Origin: Sphingobacterium sp. R2
Lineage (GTDB): Bacteria > Bacteroidota > Bacteroidia > Sphingobacteriales > Sphingobacteriaceae
Reading direction: 5' to 3'
NCBI RefSeq assembly: GCF_040760075.1
Contig: NZ_CP142884.1
Coordinates: 558,001-622,000 of the forward strand
DNA length: 64,000 bases
The position numbers and the translations under genes were made by a program. Positions 9,966-18,281 of this stretch are shown here, one piece after another. The notes below the pieces were generated by a model. The model did no database searches and was not told the origin of the DNA. It saw only the letters and a list, made by a program, of their open reading frames with translations. Position 1 is the first letter of the stretch. Every line of letters begins with the position of its first letter.

Positions 9966-10106
9966 TATCAATATATATACCTAATAACAGATTACTGCGA
10001 AGATAACAATTCGCAGCTATATTTATTGTTACAAATGACTTAGGGAATCGGCATCACGACTAAAGTCAATCAAATAGTAATTCGACTCGATGAAAACCAG
10101 CGGAAT

Positions 10107-10133
10107 AAAAAAAGGCTATTTTTTTGAAATAAC
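10107..10133 (-). terminator. Rho-independent terminator of the GlgA-like gene
   Basis: Minus-strand stem GGTTATTT / AAATAGCC (one G-T wobble, 5-nt loop) followed by TTTTTTT. It lies 41 nt after the stop codon at 10174. Confidence 0.8.
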
Positions 10134-10173
10134 CTTTTTTTATTGTTTTTTTTAACGCTTAGAAAAGTACAGC

Positions 10174-10992
10174 CTACACTTCCACTTCTTCCGGCGCAAA
10201 TTGATCATATACTTCACCAAAGGCATCATAGTCTTGATCGCCGTTAGGCTCAAAAACCTGAATATCTTTTGATCTTGCAAAATCAACTATTTCGGTATTG
10301 ACATTTTGATCCGCCACAACAACCATATCGGTAAAATGCAAAGCACCTTTATAGATAGCCTCATAGCTACCATCTCCGTAAACCTGCGCATCCTCAGCTT
10401 TGAATGAACCCTCTGGTGCCATTTCCGCATACTTCGTACCTAATGTACCTTTAAACTCTTCATTGAACAAAGAGTACATCACTTTTGCATCCTTGAATGT
10501 CGGATCGTCTTTATAAGTCGTCTTGACATACGCCGGTACCAAAGCAGAGAACCATCCATGACAGTGCACTACATCTGGGGACCAACCCAATTTCTTCACA
10601 GTTTCCAACGCTCCTTTACAGAAGAACACCGAACGCTCATTGTTGTCTGCAAAGAACTCGCCATGCTCATCACTAAAAACTTTTTTACGCTGAAAGTAGT
10701 CTTCATTATCCAAGAAATACACCTGCATACGGGCCGCAGGTAATGAAGCAACTTTAATAATTAGCGGATTATCATTATTATCCACAACAATGTTCAGGCC
10801 TGAAAGACGAATAACCTCATGTAATCTATTTCTACGCTCATTGATATTCCCAAAACGCGGCATTAAGATTCGGATCTCAAAACCCTTTTCTTGCATCGCT
10901 TGCGGAAGTTGACGTGTGATTTCAGAAATTTTAGTTAATTCGAGGAAAGGCGACATCTCGTGAGTAATAAACAATATCTTCGTTTTTGCCAT
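10174..10992 (-). CDS. Glycogen/starch synthase-like protein, N-terminal half only
   Basis: 272 residues that match only the N-terminal Rossmann half of GT5 glycogen synthase (ILFITHEMSPF at the start, FEIRILMPRFG, VVHCHGWFSALVPAY). Real GlgA is about 470-500 residues, so the C-terminal GT-B half with the donor-binding site is absent, and the KTGGL loop of GlgA is replaced by ELTKISEI. The natural end and a following terminator argue against a truncation by mutation; from general knowledge, short GlgA-like proteins beside panC/panD recur in Bacteroidota. It probably is not an active glycogen synthase; the true role is unknown. Acidic C-terminus (EEVEV). Divergent from panC. Confidence 0.8.
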   Translation of the reverse strand: MAKTKILFITHEMSPFLELTKISEITRQLPQAMQEKGFEIRILMPRFGNINERRNRLHEVIRLSGLNIVVDNNDNPLIIKVASLPAARMQVYFLDNEDYFQRKKVFSDEHGEFFADNNERSVFFCKGALETVKKLGWSPDVVHCHGWFSALVPAYVKTTYKDDPTFKDAKVMYSLFNEEFKGTLGTKYAEMAPEGSFKAEDAQVYGDGSYEAIYKGALHFTDMVVVADQNVNTEIVDFARSKDIQVFEPNGDQDYDAFGEVYDQFAPEEVEV

Positions 10993-11038
10993 CTCCAGTT
11001 ATTTTTATTTATTATTTTCGAACAGTAAAATCGGTCTA

Positions 11039-11069
11039 CAAAGGTACAAAAAAAATACTTACTATGCAA
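11039..11069 (-). promoter_or_regulatory. Promoter of the GlgA-like gene
   Basis: Minus-strand TTG (11067-11069), 20-nt spacer, TACCTTTG (11039-11046), an exact Bacteroidota consensus. The start would be near 11034, about 40 nt before the ATG. Confidence 0.7.
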
Positions 11070-11106
11070 TTTACTATTAATCATCGTTTTATATTCCCAA
11101 AATAAT

Positions 11107-12000
11107 ATGCAACTTTGCCAACAAAAACTAAATAGCAAAGTGGAAATTTTCAAAACGAAAGCCTCTCTCCAAGCATACCTGCAAGAAGCACGAAAATCCG
11201 ATCAAAAAATCGCCTTAATTCCTACCATGGGGGCATTACATGAAGGACATTTATCCTTATTAAATTATGCAAAACCATTGAGCGACATTCGCGTCTGCAG
11301 CATCTTTGTAAATCCTACGCAATTTAATGACCCAAAAGATCTCGAGAAATATCCACGCCCAATCGAGAACGATATCAAACTATTGGAAGCTGTGGGGTGT
11401 GATATTCTTTTCTTGCCAACCATTGACGAAATGTACCCCGACAAACACGAACACTGGCATATCGATTTGGGCGAACTGGATCAAATCTGGGAAGGGGAAA
11501 AGCGTCCAGGACATTTTCAGGGCGTCACTCAGGTCGTCTATAAATTATTTACATTGGTACAACCGCATATTGCCTGTTTCGGACAAAAAGACTTTCAGCA
11601 GGTCATGGTTATTAAACGCATGATTGAAATGAAGAATCTACCTATTCAATTGGCGATATGCCCCATCATCAGAGATCAAGATGGCTTAGCTTTGAGCTCC
11701 AGAAACATGCGATTAAGTGAAGAAGGAAAAAGAATAGCGTTGGCCCTTTCACGTTCCTTGACATACGTAAAAGACCACATCAATGATGCTATAGCACTCG
11801 GGGAAATAAAAGACCAAGCGCTGAAGATTTTAACAGATACAGATGGAATGAGCGTTGAATACTTTGCCATATGTGAAAGTACCAGCTTAAAGGAGGTCGA
11901 TCACATCGATTTCAGCAAACAACATGTTGCCCTGGTCACTGCGTGGGTTGAGGGGGTCCGTCTGATTGATAATATGATTCTGAATAATTTGTCAAATTAA
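11107..12000 (+). CDS. panC: Pantothenate synthetase
   Basis: ATP-dependent condensation of pantoate with beta-alanine to pantothenate, cytoplasmic. 297 residues from the ATG at 11107. Motifs: PTMGALHEGHLSLL (HIGH-like ATP site), IFVNPTQF, HFQGVTQVV, FGQKDFQQ, and LALSSRN near the KMSKS-like region. The family usually begins at the MxIFKT equivalent, which here is a GTG at 11140 (VEIFKTK, 286 residues), so the true start may be that GTG. Just downstream lies panD, which makes the beta-alanine substrate; the 44-nt gap suggests partial co-transcription. Confidence 0.96.
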   Translation: MQLCQQKLNSKVEIFKTKASLQAYLQEARKSDQKIALIPTMGALHEGHLSLLNYAKPLSDIRVCSIFVNPTQFNDPKDLEKYPRPIENDIKLLEAVGCDILFLPTIDEMYPDKHEHWHIDLGELDQIWEGEKRPGHFQGVTQVVYKLFTLVQPHIACFGQKDFQQVMVIKRMIEMKNLPIQLAICPIIRDQDGLALSSRNMRLSEEGKRIALALSRSLTYVKDHINDAIALGEIKDQALKILTDTDGMSVEYFAICESTSLKEVDHIDFSKQHVALVTAWVEGVRLIDNMILNNLSN

Positions 12001-12032
12001 TTGACAAATCTTTCAAATTCAGTAGAAAGCCC

Positions 12033-12040
12033 TAACTTTG
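12033..12040 (+). promoter_or_regulatory. Possible panD -7 box
   Basis: TAACTTTG is an exact TAnnTTTG match, but only 4 nt before the panD ATG at 12045 and without a good -33 TTG. If used, the mRNA would be leaderless or start at the in-frame ATG 12060. Confidence 0.35.
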
Positions 12041-12044
12041 CGCC

Positions 12045-12395
12045 ATGGTAATAGAAGTAATGAAATCCAAGATTCACCGCGTTAAGGTCACACAAGCGGA
12101 ATTGAATTATGTGGGTAGTATCACAATAGATGAAGATTTGATGGATGCCGCAAATATCATCGCTAACGAGAAAGTTCAAATCGTAAACAATAACAATGGA
12201 GCACGTTTTGAGACATATGTTATCCCTGGCCAACGCGGTTCGGGAACAATTTGTTTGAATGGTGCCGCGGCCCGCTTGGTTCAAGTTGGCGATATCGTCA
12301 TCATCATTTCCTATGCAACCATGGATTTTGAAGAAGCTAAACAATTTCAACCCTCGCTTGTATTTCCAGACGACAACAATCATCTGATTAAATAG
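12045..12395 (+). CDS. panD: Aspartate 1-decarboxylase
   Basis: Pyruvoyl enzyme that makes beta-alanine from L-aspartate for pantothenate synthesis. 116 residues. The autocleavage site is the Gly-Ser in NYVGSITID; the serine becomes the pyruvoyl group. Also typical are [10 protein letters not shown] at the start, ARFETYVI and [17 protein letters not shown]. Start chosen to match the family pattern MxIEVxKSKIHR. Forms a pathway pair with panC. Confidence 0.97.
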   Translation: MVIEVMKSKIHRVKVTQAELNYVGSITIDEDLMDAANIIANEKVQIVNNNNGARFETYVIPGQRGSGTICLNGAAARLVQVGDIVIIISYATMDFEEAKQFQPSLVFPDDNNHLIK

Positions 12396-12467
12396 TTAGA
12401 ATGTAAGGATGGAGAACATTAAGGTTTCAAAAATAGGCATACTTAATATTTATTTAATCCATACAGC

Positions 12468-12498
12468 TTTATACTGATAAAATAAAATCGTAATTTTG
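12468..12498 (+). promoter_or_regulatory. Probable promoter of the His-rich small protein gene
   Basis: TTT (12468-12470), 20-nt spacer, TAATTTTG (12491-12498), matching TAnnTTTG. It runs directly into the hairpin at 12499-12529. Confidence 0.45.
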
Positions 12499-12529
12499 AA
12501 GCGTTACCCTAAAAAAGTAACGCTTTTTT
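12499..12529 (+). terminator. Rho-independent terminator after panD, abutting the next start codon
   Basis: Perfect 9-bp stem AAGCGTTAC / GTAACGCTT with a 9-nt loop, then a T run that ends directly at the ATG at 12530. It probably ends panC-panD transcription about 100 nt after panD. Confidence 0.8.
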
Positions 12530-12892
12530 ATGTACCGAAAAACAACCAGAAGTCCACGTCAGCTTATCGCATTATGCCAATTGGTATTAATGTCGCTGAT
12601 TATTATTTCAGGTGTTGTTTTTATGCACAAAGAGGTAAAATCTACAGGTGAAATTGTCATGCACACCCACCCTTATGATTTTACCAAGAAACAAAAGCCC
12701 CAAGAAACAGATGACCAAATCGAATACCTGAATGTCATCTATCACAACAGCTACGTACAAACCGAATTTACCGTCCTTGAACTTCCAATTCCCCGCGAAG
12801 TAAGACAGGCGTACTATAGTTCCTTTTGTCCGGAAGCGATTAGGTCAACCATCAATCATTACCACTTACGTGGTCCCCCCAGCATAGTATAA
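12530..12892 (+). CDS. Small His-rich single-pass membrane protein, unknown function
   Basis: 120 residues: a basic N-terminus, one hydrophobic segment (about 12-31), then a soluble part that begins GEIVMHTHPYDF (His45, His47) and ends NHYHLRGPPSIV. It has several histidines and one Cys after the membrane segment, which suggests metal contact, but no family with known function was recognised. The ATG lies directly at the end of a terminator T run. Same orientation as the TonB receptor and thioredoxin-fold genes downstream, 363 nt away from the former. Confidence 0.7.
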   Translation: MYRKTTRSPRQLIALCQLVLMSLIIISGVVFMHKEVKSTGEIVMHTHPYDFTKKQKPQETDDQIEYLNVIYHNSYVQTEFTVLELPIPREVRQAYYSSFCPEAIRSTINHYHLRGPPSIV

Positions 12893-13255
12893 AACCAACA
12901 TCAGAGATTTCGAAGACCAGTGGTCTGTAATGGCAGTACTCGACGCTAATAAACGGAACATACCGTATGCGTCCAGTAACGCATTGCTAAACCACGGAAT
13001 GTCTATATCGGTACGACGTCTTTGATACAATTTCTTATTGGCCTCCTTTTCCAAAATTGTCGTTGATGCCAAGGCGACACCCTTCGTTGGACTACCTTAC
13101 ATTGGTTTCAATGAACTCCTTGGTACAATAGCCCTATATAAGAACAAGTTATTTTCTTGTTTCCTATCCGTATTCAACACCTTGAATGCTGTTCATAGCG
13201 CGCTATAGACAATGGGATGAGAGGCTGGTATTTTTAAAATTTTTATAAAACTACT
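12893..13255. other. Non-coding gap before the TonB receptor
   Basis: No convincing gene, tRNA, TAnnTTTG promoter or known riboswitch was seen. A short hairpin AACAAG / CTTGTT lies near 13143-13161 but lacks a clear terminator context. Confidence 0.4.
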
Positions 13256-15592
13256 ATGCTAAATCAATACACTTTATTCGCCGCATTACTGGCGGGTACA
13301 TCCACTATATATGCTCAATCGAAACTTGAAGGCTATTTATTCAATAAAAACCATCAAGCAATTCCATCCGGCACCCTGACTTTAAAAAACAGCAAGCTTG
13401 CGACCACATCTGATACAGCGGGCTACTTCAAGTTGTCTGCTATACCCCTGCAAAAAGTAACCTTAAACATATCTGCAGTAGGCTACCGCTCAATCAGCAA
13501 GCTTATCTCCCTTGATACAATAAAGGCTCCATTACATATTCAACTGGAGGAAGACAACCTCAATTTGGATGAGGTTGTTGTTTCTGCTACACGTTACGGC
13601 GTCAAACGAAAGGATGCTCCCGTGGTTGTGAATGTCATAGGTCCCAAATTATTTAATGCAACACAATCTGTCGCCATGTCTGAAACACTGAATTATCAGC
13701 CGGGGGTACGCGTAGAAAACAATTGCCAGAATTGCGGTTTTTCACAAGTCCGGCTGAATGGTCTAGAAGGTCCTTATTCACAAATATTGATCAATAGCAG
13801 AGCCGTATTCTCCGCATTGAATAGCGTATATGGATTAGACCAGATTCCCACCAGTATGATCGATCGTATTGAGGTGGTAAGAAGTGGCGGTTCGGCATTA
13901 TTTGGCGCCAATGCGATTGCTGGGACAATTAATATTATTACAAAAGATCCGGTAGAAAATGACTGGCAGGTAAAATCAACCAACTCACTCATAGGTGGCA
14001 GAAGCTGGGACAATACGGTTGATTTTAACACCTCGACGGTCGCAGAAGACCTCAAGAGAGGTGCGACGTTCTACGGCATGCACCGTAATCGGGAAGCATA
14101 TGATGCTAATGGAGATGGTTTTTCGGAAATGACCAAACTTCGAAACACTACTTTTGGCACAAAAATATTTTACAAACCGAGTGATCTAGATAAAATAACG
14201 GTAGATTTTAGCACAGTGAATGAGTTCCGTCGCGGTGGTGATCAGCTTGATAAAGTACCCCACTTGACGCAAATCACAGAGCAATTGGAAACCAGTTCGC
14301 TTGTTGGCGGAATCACCTATGATCATTACTCTACCGATTACAAGCAGAAAATGTCGCTTTACGGCTCTGTACAGAAAACCGTTCGTGACAGCTACTATGG
14401 CGGCCTAGGGGGCGGATCAACACTCGCCGACAGCATATTAGCTGCCAATGCATACGGAAAGACAAATGATATCGCGCTGGTCGCAGGAGGACAGTATACC
14501 TACAACTTTGAAAACGATGTATTTACCGCCGGAGTGGAGTTCTCGTACAACGATACCCAAGACGACATACCGGGATACAAACGAACCATTGATCAGCAAA
14601 ACAGGGGATTAGGCAGTTATGCCCAATACGAATGGAAGCCTTTAAGCAATTTTAAAACCTTGATCGGAGCGCGATACGATTATACCTATGTCGATGGCAA
14701 ATACAGTCTTGCAGGTATAGACCGAAACTCAGATCAGCGCTTTGGCACCTTTAGCCCACGGTTGACCATCTTATATGATATCACCAAGGACCTTCAATTT
14801 AGAGGGGGCTATGCCCGCGGTTTCCGTGCGCCCCAGGCATTTAACGAGGATATGCATGTCACTTCCATTGGTGGAAATCAAGTATTTGTGTTGATTGGTG
14901 AAAATCTAAAAACGGAGTATTCCAATGCGTATACAGGTTCCTTTAGCTACAACAAAAATTTTGGAAATGTACAGACGAGTCTGCTTGTGGAGGGGTTTTA
15001 TACGGATCTAAACAATCAATTTGTCAATGTCATGGCATCAGAAAAAGACGGATTGATCATCCAGGAGATGCAAAACGGTGAGGGTGCCCGGGTATATGGC
15101 TCTAATATTGAGATCAATATTGCACCATCATCTTGGTTTTCTATCCAAACCGGTGGGACCATTCAGCGCTCACGCTATAAAAAAGATCAACTTATCTACG
15201 AGGGAAGGGAAGCCGGACTGGATATCCTGACCAAGAAATACGTCCGTACACCCAATATTTATGGCTATATGAATAGTAATTTAAAAGCGACCAAACAATT
15301 TGCGATCGATCTGACCGGAGTCTACACCGGAAAGATGATTGTTCCTCATATCCAAAACGATATGATGACCTTGAAAGACGCACGCGACTTCGTCGAGTTA
15401 AATCTGCGGCTGGGTTATACCTTACCCATACATAAAGATTTTAGTATTGAAATTTTCGGCGGTATACAAAACATGTTCAATGCTTTTCAGAAAGACTTTG
15501 ACAAGGGACCATTGAGAGACTCAGACTATATCTATGGTCCGACTCGTCCTCGGACATTTACCTTTGGCTTGCGCGTTGGCCATTTCCATTAA
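13256..15592 (+). CDS. TonB-dependent receptor with CxxC plug motif, possibly metal-linked
   Basis: 778 residues. Signal peptide (1-20, ending IYA), CarboxypepD_reg-like domain (about 22-100), plug (about 105-235) and beta barrel to the C-terminal aromatic residue region (GLRVGHFH). The plug carries ENNCQNCGFSQVRLNGLEGP with a CxxC pair near residues 157-160 and then the usual GGSALFGANAIAGTINI. It is not SusC-like (no SusD neighbour, shorter). Adjacent genes encode a His-rich membrane protein and a thioredoxin-fold protein 18 nt downstream, so a substrate handled by thiols, for example a metal such as copper, is a plausible inference, not shown. Confidence 0.9.
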   Translation: MLNQYTLFAALLAGTSTIYAQSKLEGYLFNKNHQAIPSGTLTLKNSKLATTSDTAGYFKLSAIPLQKVTLNISAVGYRSISKLISLDTIKAPLHIQLEEDNLNLDEVVVSATRYGVKRKDAPVVVNVIGPKLFNATQSVAMSETLNYQPGVRVENNCQNCGFSQVRLNGLEGPYSQILINSRAVFSALNSVYGLDQIPTSMIDRIEVVRSGGSALFGANAIAGTINIITKDPVENDWQVKSTNSLIGGRSWDNTVDFNTSTVAEDLKRGATFYGMHRNREAYDANGDGFSEMTKLRNTTFGTKIFYKPSDLDKITVDFSTVNEFRRGGDQLDKVPHLTQITEQLETSSLVGGITYDHYSTDYKQKMSLYGSVQKTVRDSYYGGLGGGSTLADSILAANAYGKTNDIALVAGGQYTYNFENDVFTAGVEFSYNDTQDDIPGYKRTIDQQNRGLGSYAQYEWKPLSNFKTLIGARYDYTYVDGKYSLAGIDRNSDQRFGTFSPRLTILYDITKDLQFRGGYARGFRAPQAFNEDMHVTSIGGNQVFVLIGENLKTEYSNAYTGSFSYNKNFGNVQTSLLVEGFYTDLNNQFVNVMASEKDGLIIQEMQNGEGARVYGSNIEINIAPSSWFSIQTGGTIQRSRYKKDQLIYEGREAGLDILTKKYVRTPNIYGYMNSNLKATKQFAIDLTGVYTGKMIVPHIQNDMMTLKDARDFVELNLRLGYTLPIHKDFSIEIFGGIQNMFNAFQKDFDKGPLRDSDYIYGPTRPRTFTFGLRVGHFH

Positions 15593-15610
15593 AAAAACAA
15601 TAACTGATCT

Positions 15611-16078
15611 ATGAAGCAATTCAGCAAAATATACATTATGTCGATGATGCTATTTTATCCGCTCTGTCACTTTGGGCAAGAGCGGATTAATTGGATCAGC
15701 TTCGAACAGCTTGATTCTTTACTTGCTGTTGAGCCAAGGGAAACACTGCTTTTCATCCATACCGATTGGTGTAGCTACTGCAGAAAAATGGAGCAAGAAA
15801 TCTTTACAAAAAGAGAAATTATTGAATTAATTAACCGGCGTTACTATGCGGTGAAGTACGATGCCGAATCTACCGAAGAGATTGTTTTCGACAACAGCAT
15901 ATGGAAGTCACTGAGCAGAAAAAAGAAAGTAGGGAAATACCATCCATTAGCAGTACAATTACTGCGGGGAAAACAGTTTGTATTTCCGAGTATTTTAAGG
16001 CTGGACTCTAAATTTCATTTAAAAAGCATACGACAAAAATACTTGAATTCAAAAGAGTTATATGCTTTTTTAGAATAA
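15611..16078 (+). CDS. Secreted thioredoxin-fold protein (CSYC active site)
   Basis: 155 residues with a probable signal peptide (1-22, ending in FG-Q). The thioredoxin-like active site is DWCSYCRKME (Cys54, Cys57), followed by a segment (RRYYAVKYDAE) typical of the Thioredoxin_7 / thiol-disulfide group, and a PSILRLD stretch in place of the cis-Pro loop. It probably acts in the periplasm on disulfides or bound metal. It starts 18 nt after the TonB receptor stop, so the two are very likely one operon. Confidence 0.85.
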   Translation: MKQFSKIYIMSMMLFYPLCHFGQERINWISFEQLDSLLAVEPRETLLFIHTDWCSYCRKMEQEIFTKREIIELINRRYYAVKYDAESTEEIVFDNSIWKSLSRKKKVGKYHPLAVQLLRGKQFVFPSILRLDSKFHLKSIRQKYLNSKELYAFLE

Positions 16079-16152
16079 TTTAACATTTGATGTAGCGAAG
16101 TTTGTCCAGTCTGCGTTTTGAGTTTTATAATTAATACACACTTTAAGAAATT

Positions 16153-16839
16153 ATGAAAAATATCACAAAATTTTTAATGGCGTTTTTGTGTCTTGGTATT
16201 CTTTTTACAGCTTGTAATAAAGATAATTTTGATTGGGACGCTTATTACAAACAACAAGAAGAAGCAATAAGAAAGGAAAAAGCAAGACAAGATTCTTTAT
16301 ATAAAGATCAAGCACCTCTATTGGAAGCTTACGCGAAACAGAAGTGGGGTAACGACGCTAAGCGTTCAGACTCTTTGCTATCAAAAGGTATTTGGTACAA
16401 AATCGAATATGCTAAAGAAACCGCTACACCTTATACATATGGTATCACTTTAACAAATAACGGTCCTGCGATTACACCTTTTGCGGCAACTTTCAATTTT
16501 CAAGGAGAGTTAATGGATGGAAGAGTTTTTGATAAAAATCCAGTTGGTTCACCAGCTGTTTATACTGATATATACAAAGCCATCAATATATATAATGTAG
16601 GATGGATGAGAGCCTTTACGCCTCCTGTAATTAAACAGAATGGCATAGATTATTATCCACACGGATTACTTCCAAAAGGATTACAAAAAGGAGATAAAAT
16701 TACTTTTATTGCGCCTTCATATTATTCGTTTGATCAAAATGAATATACCAAAGGAAGTGAGAAGGTGACAGTACCTAAGAATACACCAGTTGTGTATACA
16801 ATCGAATTGTTAAGTATTGGAGCTGCTACCTCCAACTAA
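16153..16839 (+). CDS. FKBP-type peptidyl-prolyl isomerase lipoprotein
   Basis: 228 residues. Lipoprotein signal with lipobox LFTAC (Cys21). A charged helical stretch (about 25-75) precedes a C-terminal FKBP-like domain: GELMDGRVFDKNP, LPKGLQKGDKITFIAPSYY and VPKNTPVVYTIELL correspond to the family's DGxxFD, GL..MK.G, P..YAYG and IP.N..L.F.VEL blocks. Some catalytic positions differ, so isomerase activity is uncertain. Paralogue of the next gene; a terminator separates them. Confidence 0.85.
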   Translation: MKNITKFLMAFLCLGILFTACNKDNFDWDAYYKQQEEAIRKEKARQDSLYKDQAPLLEAYAKQKWGNDAKRSDSLLSKGIWYKIEYAKETATPYTYGITLTNNGPAITPFAATFNFQGELMDGRVFDKNPVGSPAVYTDIYKAINIYNVGWMRAFTPPVIKQNGIDYYPHGLLPKGLQKGDKITFIAPSYYSFDQNEYTKGSEKVTVPKNTPVVYTIELLSIGAATSN

Positions 16840-16860
16840 ACAAATAAGCCGTACAAAAAA

Positions 16861-16892
16861 AAGCCATTTTCTTAATGAGAATGGCTTTTTTT
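16861..16892 (+). terminator. Rho-independent terminator
   Basis: Stem GCCATTTTC / GAGAATGGC (one wobble, 5-nt loop) followed by TTTTTTT, 20 nt after the FKBP lipoprotein stop. Confidence 0.88.
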
Positions 16893-16976
16893 AGCAGATC
16901 TTAATACACAAATGTAAATTACTGTATCAATTTGTTAATTATTTAGGGGTAAATATACAAAAAGAAAAAAATCATA

Positions 16977-16984
16977 TACATTTG
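16977..16984 (+). promoter_or_regulatory. Probable -7 box of the second FKBP lipoprotein gene
   Basis: TACATTTG, an exact TAnnTTTG match, 55 nt before the chosen ATG at 17040. No good -33 element at the right distance. Confidence 0.4.
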
Positions 16985-17039
16985 CTAGGCCAATTTTACA
17001 ATGAAATGGCTACTTAATGAAAAACAAACAAATAATACC

Positions 17040-17639
17040 ATGAAAAAATTGTTATCACCATTATTTTTAGGAATTACAGCGATCGCTTTCCTTGTTATTA
17101 GCTGTTCCAAAAGTGATGATGCGCCGATTTACGATGCAGCTGCACAATTTAAAACAGACTCCGTCGCACTTAAAAATTATGTTAGCCAAAAGTATCCCGA
17201 TGCCCAATACAATAGCGAGACAGGCATTTGGTATGAAATTTTAGCTGAAGGCACAGGAAATTATCAATATAAAATTGTTGACACCTTAAATGCTAAAGTC
17301 TTTAAAGTTAATCCAACTGTAAAGTATACTGGTCGCTTATTAAATGGCAGTATTTTCGACCAAACTGGAACCGATAAAACGGCTAGCTTTGAGCTCCTCA
17401 CCAATACCGGTTATAATTATCCTTTCGAGAGCACGCTTATACCAGCTTGGACATTCGCATTTGCTCCTAAAAAAATAGGTGATGTAGATCTCGGTGGACT
17501 GACAGCGAAAGGGCTTCAAAAAGGTGCTAAAATTCATATCATGGCGCCTTCTAAATTCTGTTATGGAAATCGCGCGATAGGACCAATTCCTGCAAACTCA
17601 CCCTTGGACTTCGTGATTGAAGTGGTAGACATAAAATAG
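17040..17639 (+). CDS. FKBP-type peptidyl-prolyl isomerase lipoprotein (paralogue)
   Basis: 199 residues from the ATG at 17040, where the lipoprotein signal begins (MKKLLSPLF, lipobox VISC, Cys22); an in-frame ATG at 17001 would put 13 hydrophilic residues ahead of the signal and is unlikely. C-terminal FKBP-like domain: VKYTGRLLNGSIFDQTG, LTAKGLQKGAKIHIMAP, FCYGNRAIGPIPANSPLDFVIEVVDI, closer to the FKBP consensus than the upstream paralogue. Exported and membrane anchored; probably helps folding of envelope proteins. Confidence 0.88.
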   Translation: MKKLLSPLFLGITAIAFLVISCSKSDDAPIYDAAAQFKTDSVALKNYVSQKYPDAQYNSETGIWYEILAEGTGNYQYKIVDTLNAKVFKVNPTVKYTGRLLNGSIFDQTGTDKTASFELLTNTGYNYPFESTLIPAWTFAFAPKKIGDVDLGGLTAKGLQKGAKIHIMAPSKFCYGNRAIGPIPANSPLDFVIEVVDIK

Positions 17640-17671
17640 AAATATTTTAACTAGATAAGTTCTATTCTATA

Positions 17672-17706
17672 CAATGGTGTTAGGATTCAAAATCCAAGCA
17701 CCATTG
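17672..17706 (+). terminator. Hairpin downstream of the FKBP gene
   Basis: Stem CAATGGTG / CACCATTG with an inner GGATT / AATCC stem, starting 32 nt after the stop. The T run is weak, so it is a likely but imperfect terminator. Confidence 0.55.
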
Positions 17707-18138
17707 CTATTTATTATTAAATCCATCAACCCGTGTTCGGAAAAAAGCCTGATTTACCTTACAACACCTCGAACGTAAATCACTATACCTATTGACCTTC
17801 TAATATCCAATAGCTTTTAAAAAATTCCTGCATTTAAGAAGTCGATTCGGCTATCAATCAGCCCCCAATTAATCGGATCTGAAAAACTTCAGCCTGAAAG
17901 CAGCGTGAAGTTAAATGTGTCGGTATGCATTCTAACTAGATTCATAGCTACCTATCCAAAGACAATATGTAAGCTACATCTTCGTCATCGAAGTAATTTC
18001 CTACAAACTTTCGATATGCTACCTTGATTAATTCTAGTACTTCCGAATAAAAAATAACAAATGGATCACTCTTATACATGAACAAATCTAGCTGGGATGG
18101 AAATGAATTGGGGCAAAACCGAATATGAAATATTTATA

Positions 18139-18172
18139 ATAAAAAAGCTCGAAGTGGGGAACTCCGAGCTTT
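18139..18172 (-). terminator. Terminator of the candidate small RNA
   Basis: Minus-strand stem AAAGCTCG / CGAGCTTT (13-nt loop) followed by TTTTTTATT. The T run is on the minus-strand side, which fixes the direction. Confidence 0.75.
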
Positions 18173-18245
18173 ACCTAACCAATTATTAACCTAAATTATG
18201 AAAAGTTCTTTATATATTATTTTTAATATCTTTCGTTTCTTTTGA
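18139..18245 (-). ncRNA. Candidate small RNA (about 107 nt)
   Basis: A complete minus-strand transcription unit without an open reading frame: promoter TTG-N20-TACCTTTG at 18251-18281, predicted start near 18245, AU-rich body, and a Rho-independent terminator ending near 18139. The body contains a stretch complementary to sequences of the form CCAATTATTAACCTAAATTATG (written in pieces here: CCAATTATTA and ACCTAAATTATG), i.e. to a start-codon-like leader. Not recognised as a known RNA family; expression is unproven. The rest of 17640-18624 shows no gene. Confidence 0.55.
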
Positions 18246-18250
18246 TATAT

Positions 18251-18281
18251 CAAAGGTACTATACATCTGCTTTCATGTCAA
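18251..18281 (-). promoter_or_regulatory. Promoter of the candidate small RNA
   Basis: Minus-strand TTG (18279-18281), exactly 20 nt spacer, TACCTTTG (18251-18258). One of the best matches to the Bacteroidota vegetative promoter in the window. Upstream (18285-18350) is a run of TTAAC/GTTAA elements, including an inverted repeat TTTAACA / TGTTAAA, that might bind a regulator. Confidence 0.7.

Noticed and set aside
12866..13072. 68-codon minus-strand open frame overlapping the end of the His-rich gene
   Set aside because: Overlaps a better-supported gene and shows no motif or signal.
12893..13255. Riboswitch (for example cobalamin) ahead of the TonB receptor
   Set aside because: No B12-box-like or TPP-like conserved core is visible in the gap.
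18198..18245. 15-codon leader peptide on the plus strand after ACCTAAATTATG
   Set aside because: No gene follows in register and the hairpin T run is on the other strand; the minus-strand small RNA explains the signals better.
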